DNA of 64,000 nucleotides from an uncultured Prevotellaceae bacterium (GCA_900543815.1 UQST01000002.1:1-64000), one strand, 5' to 3'; counted from the stretch's first letter, positions 1 through 8,444 are shown. The notes: generated from the letters alone by a model not told the origin. Program-made: numbers and translations.

Positions 1-101
1 CAGAATCATTCAATGCGAAGATAAAGGCATTCAGAGCGTCCTTGAGAGGAGTGACAGATATAAGGTTCTTCCTTTTCAGACTTACAAGGCTGTATGCTTA
101 A
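1..101 (+). mobile_element. 3' end of an ISAon1-like transposase gene (partial)
   Basis: The third frame is open from the left edge to a TAA at 99-101 and encodes the last 32 or so residues of a protein, including ESFNAKIKAFRASLRG and FFLFRLTRLYA. This C-terminal block is typical of ISAon1-type transposases of Bacteroidetes, as far as I recall the family. Only the tail is visible, so it cannot be said whether the element is intact. The bases just after the stop (about 103-125, CCCCTAGGTTTATCGGGTGA) may be the terminal inverted repeat, but the other end is outside the window. Confidence 0.7.
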
Positions 102-688
102 TCCCCTAGGTTTATCGGGTGAGCCGTTGTCATTCGGCGCACCTTATTTTGTAGGGTTGCGATACTGCCGGGGAGAGCAGAGGAAGGCTCGTGGACGCGG
201 CCGGTGCGATGGGGCGGGTGAGTGTGCCGTGCTGCAGTGGGTCCCGGGCGGTCGTAAGCGGGCGCTTGCTTGTCTGTCCGAGGCGGGCAGTAGAGGGCTG
301 TCGTGGTTGGGCTTGCCGCTTGCCCGGCAAAAGGTGCTGTTGCGGGACGGGGAAGGCAGTGCGGTGCGATGGCTGGTGCAGCGCGTTGCGTTGGGCGATG
401 CAGCGTGCTGCGATGGCTGGTGCAGCGTGCTGCGTTTGTAGAGCGTCCGCCCAGGCAGGTTCCGCTTTGTGCGGTGGGTCGAGAGAAGGGATGCCGTGGA
501 GTCGTGCAGCCCGCGTGCCGTCCTTGTCGGGCAAGCCAGGCTTCCTGTCTGTCGCGTCCTCTTGCATTGTGCTGTGTGCCATGGTCTTCAATCCGCCCTG
601 CGGCGACTTCTTGGTCAGAAAGCCCCATTTCGCGTTCCCCATCGCCTTATTGTGCACCCGATTTGCTGCGCGAAAGCGGAAATTGTTA
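102..688. other. Intergenic region between IS end and lptF/G-like gene
   Basis: About 590 bases with no convincing gene. Overlapping open frames here have no recognisable protein content and several derive from the GC-rich repeat array at 356-433. The last part (about 660-735) contains the promoter and a CA-rich leader of the following permease gene. I see no RNA gene. Confidence 0.6.
356..433. repeat. Four-core 22-bp-period palindromic array, locus A
   Basis: Four 12-bp cores at 356, 378, 400 and 422 (GCAGTGCGGTGC, GCAGCGCGTTGC, GCAGCGTGCTGC, GCAGCGTGCTGC) are separated by 10-bp spacers GATGGCTGGT, GTTGGGCGAT, GATGGCTGGT. Each core is a near-perfect dyad, and the last two are fully complementary to each other if G-U pairs are allowed. 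The array lies about 250 bp before the promoter of the LptF/G-like gene. It is a member of the dispersed family described in the findings. Confidence 0.9.
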
Positions 689-696
689 TACCTTTG
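689..696 (+). promoter_or_regulatory. Bacteroidetes -7 box for the LptF/G-like gene
   Basis: TACCTTTG matches the TAnnTTTG -7 consensus of the Bacteroidetes primary sigma factor. It lies 40 bp before the ATG at 736. The 5' leader is CA-rich. No well-placed -33 TTG is visible. Confidence 0.55.
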
Positions 697-735
697 TGAC
701 CGAATGCGCACGCATGTGCACACGCACACACAATA

Positions 736-2646
736 ATGAGGATATTCAAGAAGCTCGATATATTCATACTGAAGGACTACCTCCTGCTCTTTGCAGGTAC
801 ATTCTTCATTTGCCTCTTCATCTTCATGATGCAGTTCATGTGGCGTTATCTGGAAGAGCTTGTGGGACGCGGCCTCTCGATGGACGTGCTGATGAAGTTC
901 TTCTATTACAGCGGTCTCACGCTGGTGCCCATGTCGCTTCCCATGGCGGTCCTGCTGGCAAGCCTTATCTCTTTCGGCAATATGGGCGAGCGCTTGGAAC
1001 TCTTGGCCATGAAGGCAAGCGGCGTGCCCCTGGTGCGCATCCTGCAACCCGTGTTCGTCTTTTCGCTCTGCGTGTGCGCAGGCAGCTTCTATTTCCAGAA
1101 CAAGGTGGGGCCTGAGGCCACCAAGCAACTGGCTACCCTGGTGTGGAGCATGAAGCAGAAGTCGCCCGAGCTGGAGATTCCAGAGGGCGTCTTCTACAGT
1201 GACATTCCCGGATACAACCTGTATGTGCACCACAAGGACACGCGCACCGGCATGCTCTACGGCGTGATGATATACAGCAACAAGGAGGGTTATGAGGATG
1301 CAGAGATTGTGCTGGCCGACAGCGCACGGCTGCAGAGCACGGCCGACAAGCGGCATCTCAAGCTCACACTCATGCACGGGGAACGCTTCCGCAACATGGA
1401 TTCCCAGGGTGGAGGCAATATGCTCAGGGCCAGTGTGCCATACATGCGCGAGTCATTTGTTCGCGAGGTGGATCTGATTCCCTTCGACGCCAACTTCAAC
1501 CTCATGGATGCCAACCTCTTTTCGGGCAATGCGCAGACCAAGGGCCTGCATGACATACGCCTGGGCATCGACTCGCTGCGCCATGTGTCTGACAGCACCG
1601 CCCATGCCATTGCTGCAAGCACCATGGGCAACTATCTGAACAAGTCCCTCCCCACAGGGATGAGCGATTCGGCACGTATCGTGAAGGAGTGCGACAAGGC
1701 TCTTCCGCTGGACTCCGCCTACGCCCGCCTCACCGACGAGCAGCGCACATCGGCATGGCGCACAGCACAGAACCGCGCCGAGAGCCTGCGCTCAGAGTAT
1801 GACTTCCGTGCCATCATCACGGCCGACGTGAACATGTCACTGCGTCGCCACCGCATGGAGGAGCAGAAGAAGTTCACCCTGAGCCTCGCCTGCCTGCTCT
1901 TCTTCTTCATTGGAGCTCCCCTGGGAGCCATTATCCGCAAGGGCGGACTGGGCTTGCCCGTAGTGGTCAGCGTGCTCATCTTCATCTGTTACTACGTGGT
2001 GAACGTGAGCGGAGAGAAGATGGCCAAGACCGGAGAGTGGAGCGTGCTGTCGGGCATCTGGCTCAGCAGCTGCGTCCTGTTGCCTGTGGGCATATTTCTC
2101 ACCCAGCGCGCCAACAAGGATAGTGCGGTGTTCAATATCGAGGGCTACCGCGCATTTGTCCGCCACCTCTTTGGCCTGCGTGTCTCACGCGCCCTCAACC
2201 GCAAGGAGGTCATCATCCATGACCCTCAGTACCGCCGTCTGGCCTCTGACCTGCAGCAGCTCTCGGCCGACTGCCAGGCTTACAACCAGCAGGCGCACCT
2301 CGTGCGCATGCCGTCCTATCTGCGCATCTTCTTCCATTACAGGGAGGACCGCGAGGTGGAGCGGCTCAGTGGCAGGCTCGAGGCACTCATCGAAGAACTG
2401 CACAACAGCCGCGACAACAGCATTCTGATGTATATCAACATGTATCCCATACTGGAGCCCGATGCCCACACCAGGCCGTTCCACTCGGCACGTCTGAACG
2501 TCTGTGCGGGACTCTTCTTCCCGCTGGGACTGTTCTTCTGGCTGCGTATCTGGCGGTACCGCATGAGGCTGTGGAATGACATGAACTCCATCCAGAAGAT
2601 AAATACACTCATTATAGACAGGATTAACAAGCAACAATATGAATGA
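736..2646 (+). CDS. LptF/LptG family permease (YjgP/YjgQ)
   Basis: A 636-residue inner-membrane protein of the YjgP/YjgQ family. In the LPS exporter, LptF and LptG form the transmembrane part that works with the ATPase LptB to pull lipopolysaccharide from the inner membrane. Hydrophobic segments lie at about residues 15-36 and 60-118, then a large periplasmic part, then more helices at about 378-458. This arrangement is typical of the family. The protein is longer than proteobacterial LptF/G (about 360) because of a C-terminal extension ending in a further hydrophobic segment near 590-610, a form I believe is common in Bacteroidetes. The stop overlaps the ribBA start by 8 bp, so the two genes are co-transcribed. 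Whether it is the F or the G paralogue cannot be decided here. Confidence 0.88.
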   Translation: MRIFKKLDIFILKDYLLLFAGTFFICLFIFMMQFMWRYLEELVGRGLSMDVLMKFFYYSGLTLVPMSLPMAVLLASLISFGNMGERLELLAMKASGVPLVRILQPVFVFSLCVCAGSFYFQNKVGPEATKQLATLVWSMKQKSPELEIPEGVFYSDIPGYNLYVHHKDTRTGMLYGVMIYSNKEGYEDAEIVLADSARLQSTADKRHLKLTLMHGERFRNMDSQGGGNMLRASVPYMRESFVREVDLIPFDANFNLMDANLFSGNAQTKGLHDIRLGIDSLRHVSDSTAHAIAASTMGNYLNKSLPTGMSDSARIVKECDKALPLDSAYARLTDEQRTSAWRTAQNRAESLRSEYDFRAIITADVNMSLRRHRMEEQKKFTLSLACLLFFFIGAPLGAIIRKGGLGLPVVVSVLIFICYYVVNVSGEKMAKTGEWSVLSGIWLSSCVLLPVGIFLTQRANKDSAVFNIEGYRAFVRHLFGLRVSRALNRKEVIIHDPQYRRLASDLQQLSADCQAYNQQAHLVRMPSYLRIFFHYREDREVERLSGRLEALIEELHNSRDNSILMYINMYPILEPDAHTRPFHSARLNVCAGLFFPLGLFFWLRIWRYRMRLWNDMNSIQKINTLIIDRINKQQYE

Positions 2647-3844
2647 CAATGTGACACTGAGCACCATCGAGGAGGCTCTTGAGGACTTCAAGCAAGGCAA
2701 GTTTGTCATTGTGGTGGATGACGAAGACCGCGAGAACGAAGGCGACTTCATCACCCCTGCCGAGATGATTACACCCGAAAAGGTGAACTTCATGCTGCGC
2801 TACGGACGCGGCGTACTCTGTGCTCCCATCACCATGAGCCGTGCCAGGGAGCTGGAACTGCCGCATCAGGTACAGGAGAACACCAGCATGCTGGGCACGC
2901 CTTTCACCGTGACTGTTGACCTTCTGGACGGATGCACCACCGGCGTGAGCACCCACGACCGCGCCGCCACCATACGCGCTCTGGCCGACACCACGCGCAA
3001 GCCCACCGACTTCGGCAGGCCCGGCCACATCAATCCGCTCTATGCCCAAGACAAGGGCGTGCTCAAGCGCGCCGGACATACCGAGGCCGCCGTTGACCTT
3101 GCCCGCATGGCAGGACTGCAGCCAGCGGCTGCCCTCATCGAGATTCTCAACGAGGACGGAACCATGGCACGCATGCCCCAACTGCGCCAGGTGGCACAGG
3201 AGCACGGGCTCAAGATCATCTGCATACGCGACCTCATCGCCTACCGCCTCAAGCAGGAATCCCTGGTGGAGCGCGGTGTGGAGGCCGAGCTGCCCACTGA
3301 ATACGGCGACTTCCGCATCATCCCTTTCCGTCAGAAGAGCAACGGACTGGAGCATGTGGCGCTCATCAAGGGCCACTGGAGCGCCGACGAACCGGTACTC
3401 GTGCGCATGCACAGCAGCTGCGTCACCGGCGACATCTTCGGCAGCAAGCGCTGTGACTGTGGCGAGCAGTTGCACCGCGCCATGCAGATGATAGACCAGG
3501 AAGGCAAGGGACTGGTGGTCTATCTCAACCAGGAAGGCCGCGGCATAGGACTGATGAACAAGATAGCAGCCTACAAACTGCAGGAAGAGGGCGACGATAC
3601 AGTGGATGCCAACATCCACCTCGGCTTCCAGCCCGATGAGCGCGAGTACGGTGTGGGTGCACAGATACTGAGCGAGCTGGGCGTGGGCAAGATACGTCTC
3701 ATCACCAACAACCCCGTCAAGCGTGTCGGTCTGGAGAGCTTCGGCCTCGAAATCGTAGAGAACGTACCCATCGTGGTGGAGCCTAACCCATACAACAAAC
3801 GCTACCTCGAGACCAAGCGCATACGCATGGGCCACAAGCTCTGA
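2639..3844 (+). CDS. ribBA: Bifunctional 3,4-dihydroxy-2-butanone-4-phosphate synthase / GTP cyclohydrolase II
   Basis: Makes both precursors of riboflavin: dihydroxybutanone phosphate from ribulose 5-phosphate, and the pyrimidine from GTP. The N-terminal RibB domain carries DDEDRENEGD (27-36) and GCTTGVSTHDRAATI. The C-terminal RibA domain (from about 205) carries the zinc site CVTGDIFGSKRCDC (Cys261, Cys272, Cys274) and NQEGRGIGL. At 401 residues it has the normal length for the fused enzyme. Its ATG lies inside the end of the LptF/G-like gene (8-bp overlap), which points to translational coupling. No FMN riboswitch is expected within the operon and none is seen. Identification is secure. 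Confidence 0.97.
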   Translation: MNDNVTLSTIEEALEDFKQGKFVIVVDDEDRENEGDFITPAEMITPEKVNFMLRYGRGVLCAPITMSRARELELPHQVQENTSMLGTPFTVTVDLLDGCTTGVSTHDRAATIRALADTTRKPTDFGRPGHINPLYAQDKGVLKRAGHTEAAVDLARMAGLQPAAALIEILNEDGTMARMPQLRQVAQEHGLKIICIRDLIAYRLKQESLVERGVEAELPTEYGDFRIIPFRQKSNGLEHVALIKGHWSADEPVLVRMHSSCVTGDIFGSKRCDCGEQLHRAMQMIDQEGKGLVVYLNQEGRGIGLMNKIAAYKLQEEGDDTVDANIHLGFQPDEREYGVGAQILSELGVGKIRLITNNPVKRVGLESFGLEIVENVPIVVEPNPYNKRYLETKRIRMGHKL

Positions 3845-3917
3845 TGGGCTGAGGCAGGCAGGGCAGCGCCACGCGCCGCCCAAGAAATACAGTCAGAAAC
3901 TATAAAACATACGAGAG

Positions 3918-5114
3918 ATGGAGAACATTCTGTCAGATAGACTCAATCGTCTGTCACCAAGCGCAACACTGGCCATGAGCCAGCGCAGCAGTGAGCTTAA
4001 GGCTCAGGGAGTGGATATAATCAATATGAGCGTGGGAGAACCCGACTTCAACACGCCTGACCACATCAAAGAGGCGGCCATCAAAGCGGTGCAGGACAAC
4101 TGGACCCGCTACTCGCCCGTGCCCGGCTACCCTGATCTGAAGAAGGCCATAGCCGCCAAGCTGAAGAACGAGAACGGCCTGGACTATCTGCCCAGCCAGA
4201 TTCTGTGCAGCAACGGAGCCAAGCAGAGCGTGTGCAATGCCATCATGGCTCTGGTCAATCCCGGCGATGAAGTCATCATCCCGGCGCCCTACTGGGTGAG
4301 CTATCCCCAGATGGTATTGCTGGCCGAGGGCACTCCCGTGGCCATCCCCACCACCATCGAGCAGGACTTCAAGGTGACTCCCCAGCAGCTCGAGCAGGCC
4401 ATCACGCCCCGCACACGCGCCATCATCCTCTGTTCGCCCAGCAACCCCACAGGCTCTGTCTATAGTGCGGCCGAGCTGGAGGCGCTCAAGGACGTGCTCC
4501 TCAAGCATGAGCGCGTGATGGTGATAGCCGATGAGATATATGAGCATATCAACTATGTGGGCGCCCATGCCAGCATGGCACAGTTTGCCGACATCAAAGA
4601 CCGCGTGGTGATAGTGAACGGCGTGAGCAAGGCCTATGCCATGACCGGATGGCGCATAGGCTTTATCGCTGCCCCCGAATGGGTGGTGAAGGGCTGCAAC
4701 AAGCTGCAGGGCCAGTACACGAGCGGCCCCTGCTCGGTGTCGCAGAAGGCGGCCGAGGCTGCCTACACCGGTTCGCAGGAGTGTGTGGAGACCATGCGCC
4801 AGGCCTTCGAACGCCGCCGCAACCTCATCGTGAGCCTTGCCCGCGAGATTCCCGGACTGGAGGTCAACAACCCTCAGGGAGCCTTCTACCTCTTCCCCAA
4901 GTGCAGCAGCTTCTTCGGCAAGCGTGACGGTGACCGCGTGATAAACAACAGCACCGACCTGGCCATGTACCTCCTCGAGGTAGGCCATGTGGCCACTGTG
5001 GGCGGCGATGCCTTTGGTTCGCCTGAGTGCTTCCGCATGAGCTATGCCACCAGCGAGGCCAACATCACCGAGGCTATGCGCCGCATAGCCGACACCCTGG
5101 CCCGTCTGAAGTGA
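3918..5114 (+). CDS. Pyridoxal-phosphate aminotransferase, class I/II (aspartate aminotransferase-like)
   Basis: A 398-residue cytosolic fold-type I aminotransferase. The PLP lysine is Lys238 in VSKAYAMTGWR, preceded by the conserved SNPTG turn and the DEIYE block. The sequence looks like the AspC/AspB subgroup I-gamma found in Bacteroidetes, which transfers amino groups between aspartate or related amino acids and 2-oxoglutarate. Exact substrate cannot be read from sequence alone. It starts 73 bp after ribBA in the same direction and may belong to the same transcript. It is followed by a strong bidirectional terminator hairpin. Confidence 0.92.
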   Translation: MENILSDRLNRLSPSATLAMSQRSSELKAQGVDIINMSVGEPDFNTPDHIKEAAIKAVQDNWTRYSPVPGYPDLKKAIAAKLKNENGLDYLPSQILCSNGAKQSVCNAIMALVNPGDEVIIPAPYWVSYPQMVLLAEGTPVAIPTTIEQDFKVTPQQLEQAITPRTRAIILCSPSNPTGSVYSAAELEALKDVLLKHERVMVIADEIYEHINYVGAHASMAQFADIKDRVVIVNGVSKAYAMTGWRIGFIAAPEWVVKGCNKLQGQYTSGPCSVSQKAAEAAYTGSQECVETMRQAFERRRNLIVSLAREIPGLEVNNPQGAFYLFPKCSSFFGKRDGDRVINNSTDLAMYLLEVGHVATVGGDAFGSPECFRMSYATSEANITEAMRRIADTLARLK

Positions 5115-5177
5115 GTATGACAGCCCTGCTCGGGAAGGCCAAGCGCCCTCCCGTGGGCGGGGCGCCGGCATAACCAA

Positions 5178-5228
5178 CGATGGGGAGCGCCTCCCGACCT
5201 GTGTCGGCGGCGCTCCCCATCGCTCTTT
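5178..5228. terminator. Bidirectional intrinsic terminator
   Basis: A perfect 14-bp inverted repeat, CGATGGGGAGCGCC at 5178-5191 and its complement at 5209-5222, followed by CTCTTT. It lies between the aminotransferase gene and the convergent porT-like gene and can serve both. Confidence 0.8.
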
Positions 5229-5255
5229 CCAAGCCGCTGCATGTGGCAGCGCGTG

Positions 5256-5972
5256 CTACTCGAAGTAGAGCGTGAGCACTATCATCTTGGAACTGGCACC
5301 ATCTACGCTGCGTGTGTATTTGAGCAGCGTGTTGTCGATGAGGTCCTTGCGGTTCTTCTTCAAGATGTCTGCCAGGCCGAAGCAAAACTTAAGCTCGGGG
5401 TTGAGCTTGAAGAAGGGAAGGTAGATGTCGCACCCCATGCCCACCTCCAGATAGCAGTCGAAGGGCTTGAGCATCAGCGCGCCATGCTTCTTGGTGGTGA
5501 GGTCTATCATCGGGTTTACGCCCCCTATCAGATAGGGGCGGAAGTTATTGTAGCGTGGCGCGGCGAACTTCAGGTCGAACGGAATGGAGATGTAGGTGCT
5601 CTTGATGTTCTGTGTGGTGTCGCGCCCGCTGTTCTGCTCGTGGAAGAGGATGTGCTTCTGCCCGAAGTGCATGGTGGGTGAGAGGCGCAGCGACAGATGG
5701 TTGTTGAGGCGCAGCTCCCCCAGTACGCCCACGCTGAAACCAGGGTTGTAGTTATCTACGTCGGCGTACCACTGCTGCCCTGTAGCGGGGTCGATGTAGC
5801 CGTTGTTCTGCATTTCCATGTCCTGGAAATGCAGTCCGATGAGGAAGCCGTAGTGCAGCTTCCGCATGTCCAGATAGGGACGGTTCATCACCTTGCGCTT
5901 CTGCGCTCCCGCACCGATGGCGCACGTGAGGCAGAGCAGCAGGCACAGAGTATGTGTGAGCAGGGATTTCAT
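5256..5972 (-). CDS. porT: PorT-like outer membrane beta-barrel protein (type IX secretion)
   Basis: A 238-residue secreted protein. The start at 5972 is chosen because it begins a clean signal peptide (MKSLLTHTLCLLLCLTCAIG, then GAQ); an upstream in-frame extension has no such character. The mature N-terminus has NRPYLDMRKLHYGFLIG, which resembles the N-terminal block of PorT/SprT, an outer-membrane component of the type IX secretion system. The rest has alternating amphipathic strands and ends in a C-terminal aromatic/acidic strand (LTLYFE), as expected for an eight-stranded barrel. This fits with the sorting-type tails on three giant proteins in the same window. A generic outer membrane beta-barrel protein remains the alternative. 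Confidence 0.75.
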   Translation of the reverse strand: MKSLLTHTLCLLLCLTCAIGAGAQKRKVMNRPYLDMRKLHYGFLIGLHFQDMEMQNNGYIDPATGQQWYADVDNYNPGFSVGVLGELRLNNHLSLRLSPTMHFGQKHILFHEQNSGRDTTQNIKSTYISIPFDLKFAAPRYNNFRPYLIGGVNPMIDLTTKKHGALMLKPFDCYLEVGMGCDIYLPFFKLNPELKFCFGLADILKKNRKDLIDNTLLKYTRSVDGASSKMIVLTLYFE

Positions 5973-6081
5973 CTCTAAGAATAACGCGCCGGGCGGGTGC
6001 TTTATTGCCCCAATCATTGTTTTTGATGAGGCTAAGGGAAAAAATAAAGGCTCACAGATGCTTCGTATCACTAAAATCAAT

Positions 6082-6089
6082 TATCTTTG
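6082..6089 (+). promoter_or_regulatory. -7 box for the ferredoxin gene
   Basis: TATCTTTG, a good match to TAnnTTTG, 50 bp before the ferredoxin ATG. It lies in the divergent region between the porT-like gene and the ferredoxin gene. Confidence 0.65.
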
Positions 6090-6138
6090 CAAGCACAATA
6101 GGAACAGATATTCAATAAACATATAAAACTTAAAGATT

Positions 6139-6303
6139 ATGGCATACGTAATTGGTGATGATTGTGTTGCATGCGGCACATGTATCGACGAGTGTCCCGT
6201 AGGAGCTATCTCTGAGGGCGAGAAGTACTCTATCAACCCCGAGCTGTGCACTGAGTGTGGCACATGCGCTGACGCTTGCCCCAGCGGCGCTATCTCTCTG
6301 TAA
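6139..6303 (+). CDS. Small 2x[4Fe-4S] ferredoxin
   Basis: A 54-residue gene (ATG 6139, TAA 6301). The protein contains two CxxCxxCxxxCP clusters: CVACGTCIDECP and CTECGTCADACP, each followed by a GAIS turn. This is the classic bacterial/clostridial-type ferredoxin that carries electrons at low potential for anaerobic enzymes such as pyruvate:ferredoxin oxidoreductase. It begins MAYVIGDDC and ends GAISL, the usual complete length. It stands alone with its own promoter and terminator. Confidence 0.97.
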   Translation: MAYVIGDDCVACGTCIDECPVGAISEGEKYSINPELCTECGTCADACPSGAISL

Positions 6304-6359
6304 TACGAGGGGAGGGCTGTAGGACAACCAGGAAAACTTGGTTTTTAATATACTTGCTG

Positions 6360-6402
6360 GCCAGAATCCATGGCGGTGCATTCCGCCGGGTTCTGGCTTT
6401 TT
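6360..6402 (+). terminator. Intrinsic terminator of the ferredoxin gene
   Basis: GCCAGAA (6360-6366) pairs with TTCTGGC (6391-6397), with an inner GGCGG/CCGCC stem, followed by a run of T. It lies 57 bp after the ferredoxin stop. Confidence 0.75.
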
Positions 6403-6465
6403 CTGTATCCAGTGGGGTGGGGACGCGCCTTCCTCGCCCCTGGGCTTCGTGGCGGGGCGCAAGAT

Positions 6466-6543
6466 GCAGCACGCTGCATCGGCCCTCGCAGCGTGCTGCA
6501 TCGGTCATCGGAGCACGCTGCGTCGGCCACCGCACCGCAGTGC
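6466..6543. repeat. Four-core 22-bp-period palindromic array, locus B
   Basis: Cores at 6466, 6488, 6510 and 6532 (GCAGCACGCTGC, GCAGCGTGCTGC, GGAGCACGCTGC, GCACCGCAGTGC) with spacers ATCGGCCCTC, ATCGGTCATC, GTCGGCCACC. The spacers are the reverse complement of those in loci A, C, E and F, so this copy is inverted. The first two cores are exact reverse complements of each other. It sits between the ends of the convergent ferredoxin and nucleotidase genes, just beyond the nucleotidase terminator. Confidence 0.9.
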
Positions 6544-6574
6544 GTGAACAGTCGGTGCGGGACGGGGCAAAAGG

Positions 6575-6613
6575 AGAGGGACGCTGCACTGATGTCTGGT
6601 GCGGCGTCCCTCT
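6575..6613 (-). terminator. Intrinsic terminator of the nucleotidase operon
   Basis: AGAGGGACGC (6575-6584) and its exact complement (6604-6613) form a 10-bp stem with an additional inner stem. On the minus strand it is followed by CCTTTTGCC. It lies 46 bp past the stop of the metallophosphatase half. Confidence 0.7.
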
Positions 6614-6658
6614 GCATGGACTGTTGTGGTGTGTGGCCCTGCGTATGCGGCCTCACGG

Positions 6659-7498
6659 TCATGGTTCCAGCGTGATGTCCATGGTGCCGACGAAGCGCGC
6701 GTTCTTGCCCATGTGATCGACCATCACCTCGTGGCCTGCCTTGTCGAGCACGCGCTCGGGGTGGGACAGGTAGGTGTGCGTGTGTCCGCCCAGCAGGAGG
6801 TCCAGTCCGGTGGTGCGCGCGATGAAGTCCTGGTCGTAGCCGGGACCCTTGGCCCAGCCCAGGTGGCTCAGACAGATGACCAGGTCGCAGTGCTCGCGGT
6901 TGCGCAGGATGTCGATGACGGGCTGTGCGGCCTCGGCAGGGTCAATGAACTTCATGGGCTCGTAGTTCGACTTCGTAATCAGTCCGTCGGGCTGGGGAGC
7001 CACTCCCAGAATGCCTATACGCGCCCCCGCGCGTTCTATCACTATATAAGGCTTCACGAGCCCCTCGCATGGAGTATCCTTGAAATCATAGTTGCAGCAC
7101 ACAAAGGGAAACTTGGCCATCTTGATGAGGCGTGCCAGGTTCTGGAGTCCATAGTCAAATTCGTGGTTGCCCAGCGTGCAGGCATCGTATCCCATCTCGT
7201 TCATCAGAGCCACCTCCACCTCGCCGCGGTAGAGGTTGTAGTAGGCCGACCCCTGGCTGAAATCGCCACAGTCGAGCAGCAACAGTTCGGGTCGCTGCTG
7301 TCTCAACTGCTTGACGAGTGTGGCGCGGCGCATAAAACCGCCCTTGTCGGCCTGTGCCGTGTCGCTGAAGTTCTTGGATACCGGTTCCACGCATGAGTGC
7401 GTATCGCTTGTGTGGAGTACCAGCAGGTGGCGCTCCTGTGCGGTGCCCGTCAGGCAGAAGCAGGCTGCCAGGGCTATTGCGGAAAATATCTTCTTCAT
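6659..7498 (-). CDS. Secreted metallophosphatase, catalytic half of a split 5'-nucleotidase
   Basis: A 279-residue secreted calcineurin-like phosphoesterase. The start at 7498 gives a signal peptide (MKKIFSAIALAACFCLTGTA, then QE). The two-metal motifs are all present in order: HTSDTHS, DCGDF, GNHEFDYG, CLSHLG and GGHTHT. This is the N-terminal domain of UshA-type 5'-nucleotidases, which dephosphorylate nucleotides outside the cytoplasm. The substrate-binding C-terminal domain is encoded separately by the gene immediately upstream (7580-8335), so the two polypeptides probably act together. The gap between them is 81 bp. Confidence 0.88.
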   Translation of the reverse strand: MKKIFSAIALAACFCLTGTAQERHLLVLHTSDTHSCVEPVSKNFSDTAQADKGGFMRRATLVKQLRQQRPELLLLDCGDFSQGSAYYNLYRGEVEVALMNEMGYDACTLGNHEFDYGLQNLARLIKMAKFPFVCCNYDFKDTPCEGLVKPYIVIERAGARIGILGVAPQPDGLITKSNYEPMKFIDPAEAAQPVIDILRNREHCDLVICLSHLGWAKGPGYDQDFIARTTGLDLLLGGHTHTYLSHPERVLDKAGHEVMVDHMGKNARFVGTMDITLEP

Positions 7499-7579
7499 TT
7501 CTTGTACGTTGGTTTGTGGTGGGCCGGCGGCATGGAATGGCTGCGCCAGCCTCACGGTGGTGATGGGGCAGGACGCCCC

Positions 7580-8335
7580 TTAGGGCTTCTGCAGCACTAT
7601 TCGTCCCTCGATTTTGCTGTCTATCACGCGGCTCTTGATGATGCTCTCGGCCATCACGTCGCGTACGAGCATGTTCAGGTTGTGCCTCTTGGTGGCCTTC
7701 TTGAGTGCCGTCATCTGGTCGTTGCCCTCGGCCAGATAGTCGAGCGTGGCAATGCGGTAGGTGCGCTTGTCCTCTATCTCCTTGCCTCCGATGGTGGCCG
7801 ATGCCACCTTCCTGTCGGGTGTGATGACCAGTCGCACGCTGCTGCTCACGCCCTCGCCGCCCCTTGCGGCTATGTTCTCCATCAGCTCCTTCACGTCCTT
7901 GCCCTGCATCTCCAGCACCACCAGGCGGTTTTCAAAGGGCGAGATGAGCATCACGTCACCGCGTCGCACCACCCCCTCGGGCATGTTGTTGCGCAGTCCG
8001 CCCACGTTCATCAGTCCCATGTCGGCCCGCTCCAGTCCGGTGGCGGTGCTTCCCTCCACCAGTACGTCGGCCGCCCAGTTGCCCAGCAGACTCTCAGGTC
8101 GGCCTGCAGCCATGGCCACGCGGCTCAGTCCAAGCACGGGCATCATGGTGCTATCTACCCGGGCCTTGTAAGGTTTCACTATCTCCATTGCACGCTGGTC
8201 GGGGTTGGCATCGAGCGCCGATGTCACCTCCAGACGCTCCCACGCGATGCTGCGCACCTTGTACTTCTGTGCTGCCATCAAGCCTGACACGAGTGCCACG
8301 AGCAGCAGCAGGGTTGCTCTCTTTGAGTTCTTCAT
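7580..8335 (-). CDS. Secreted 5'-nucleotidase C-terminal domain protein
   Basis: A 251-residue secreted protein consisting only of a 5_nucleotid_C type domain. The start at 8335 begins MKNSKRATLLLLVALVSG, a signal peptide. Family features seen are GNWAADVL, NVGGLRNNMPEG (the nucleotide-binding NxGGIR block) and RRGDVMLISPFENRLVVLEM. It has no metal-binding domain, so it cannot be catalytic alone. The metallophosphatase is the next gene in the operon. UshA is normally one chain; here each half has its own export signal, an arrangement I recall from other Bacteroidales. Confidence 0.85.
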   Translation of the reverse strand: MKNSKRATLLLLVALVSGLMAAQKYKVRSIAWERLEVTSALDANPDQRAMEIVKPYKARVDSTMMPVLGLSRVAMAAGRPESLLGNWAADVLVEGSTATGLERADMGLMNVGGLRNNMPEGVVRRGDVMLISPFENRLVVLEMQGKDVKELMENIAARGGEGVSSSVRLVITPDRKVASATIGGKEIEDKRTYRIATLDYLAEGNDQMTALKKATKRHNLNMLVRDVMAESIIKSRVIDSKIEGRIVLQKP

Positions 8336-8362
8336 TCTTGAGGATAATGTTGTTTCTGGTTG

Positions 8363-8370
8363 CAAAGTTA
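8363..8370 (-). promoter_or_regulatory. -7 box for the split nucleotidase operon
   Basis: On the minus strand this reads TAACTTTG, a perfect TAnnTTTG. It is about 28 bp before the ATG at 8335. Confidence 0.65.
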
Positions 8371-8444
8371 CATATTTTGCCCCAAGAAGTGCTCTGAATG
8401 AGCAACTTTTCCCCGTTCTTCTTTCTTGTTCAGCGAAAAAAGCC

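Noticed and set aside
356..433. Possibility that the regular arrays are CRISPR arrays
   Set aside because: The repeated core is 12 bp, the spacers are only 10 bp and nearly the same as each other, arrays always have four cores, and no cas gene is present.
705..735. CA-rich stretch before the LptF/G-like gene as a microsatellite
   Set aside because: The run is short and interrupted, about 6 CA units; slippage relevance is doubtful.
98..1377. Several overlapping open frames around 98-1377, and similar frames at 6130-6716, 16674-17381, 26303-26752, 33726-34412, 45495-46049, 52479-52824 and 55704-56140, with recurring peptides such as SALHRPSQRAA
   Set aside because: They are translations of the 22-bp palindromic arrays in different frames. 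The similarity is at DNA level, frames run through promoters and neighbouring genes, and no start site or protein motif supports them.
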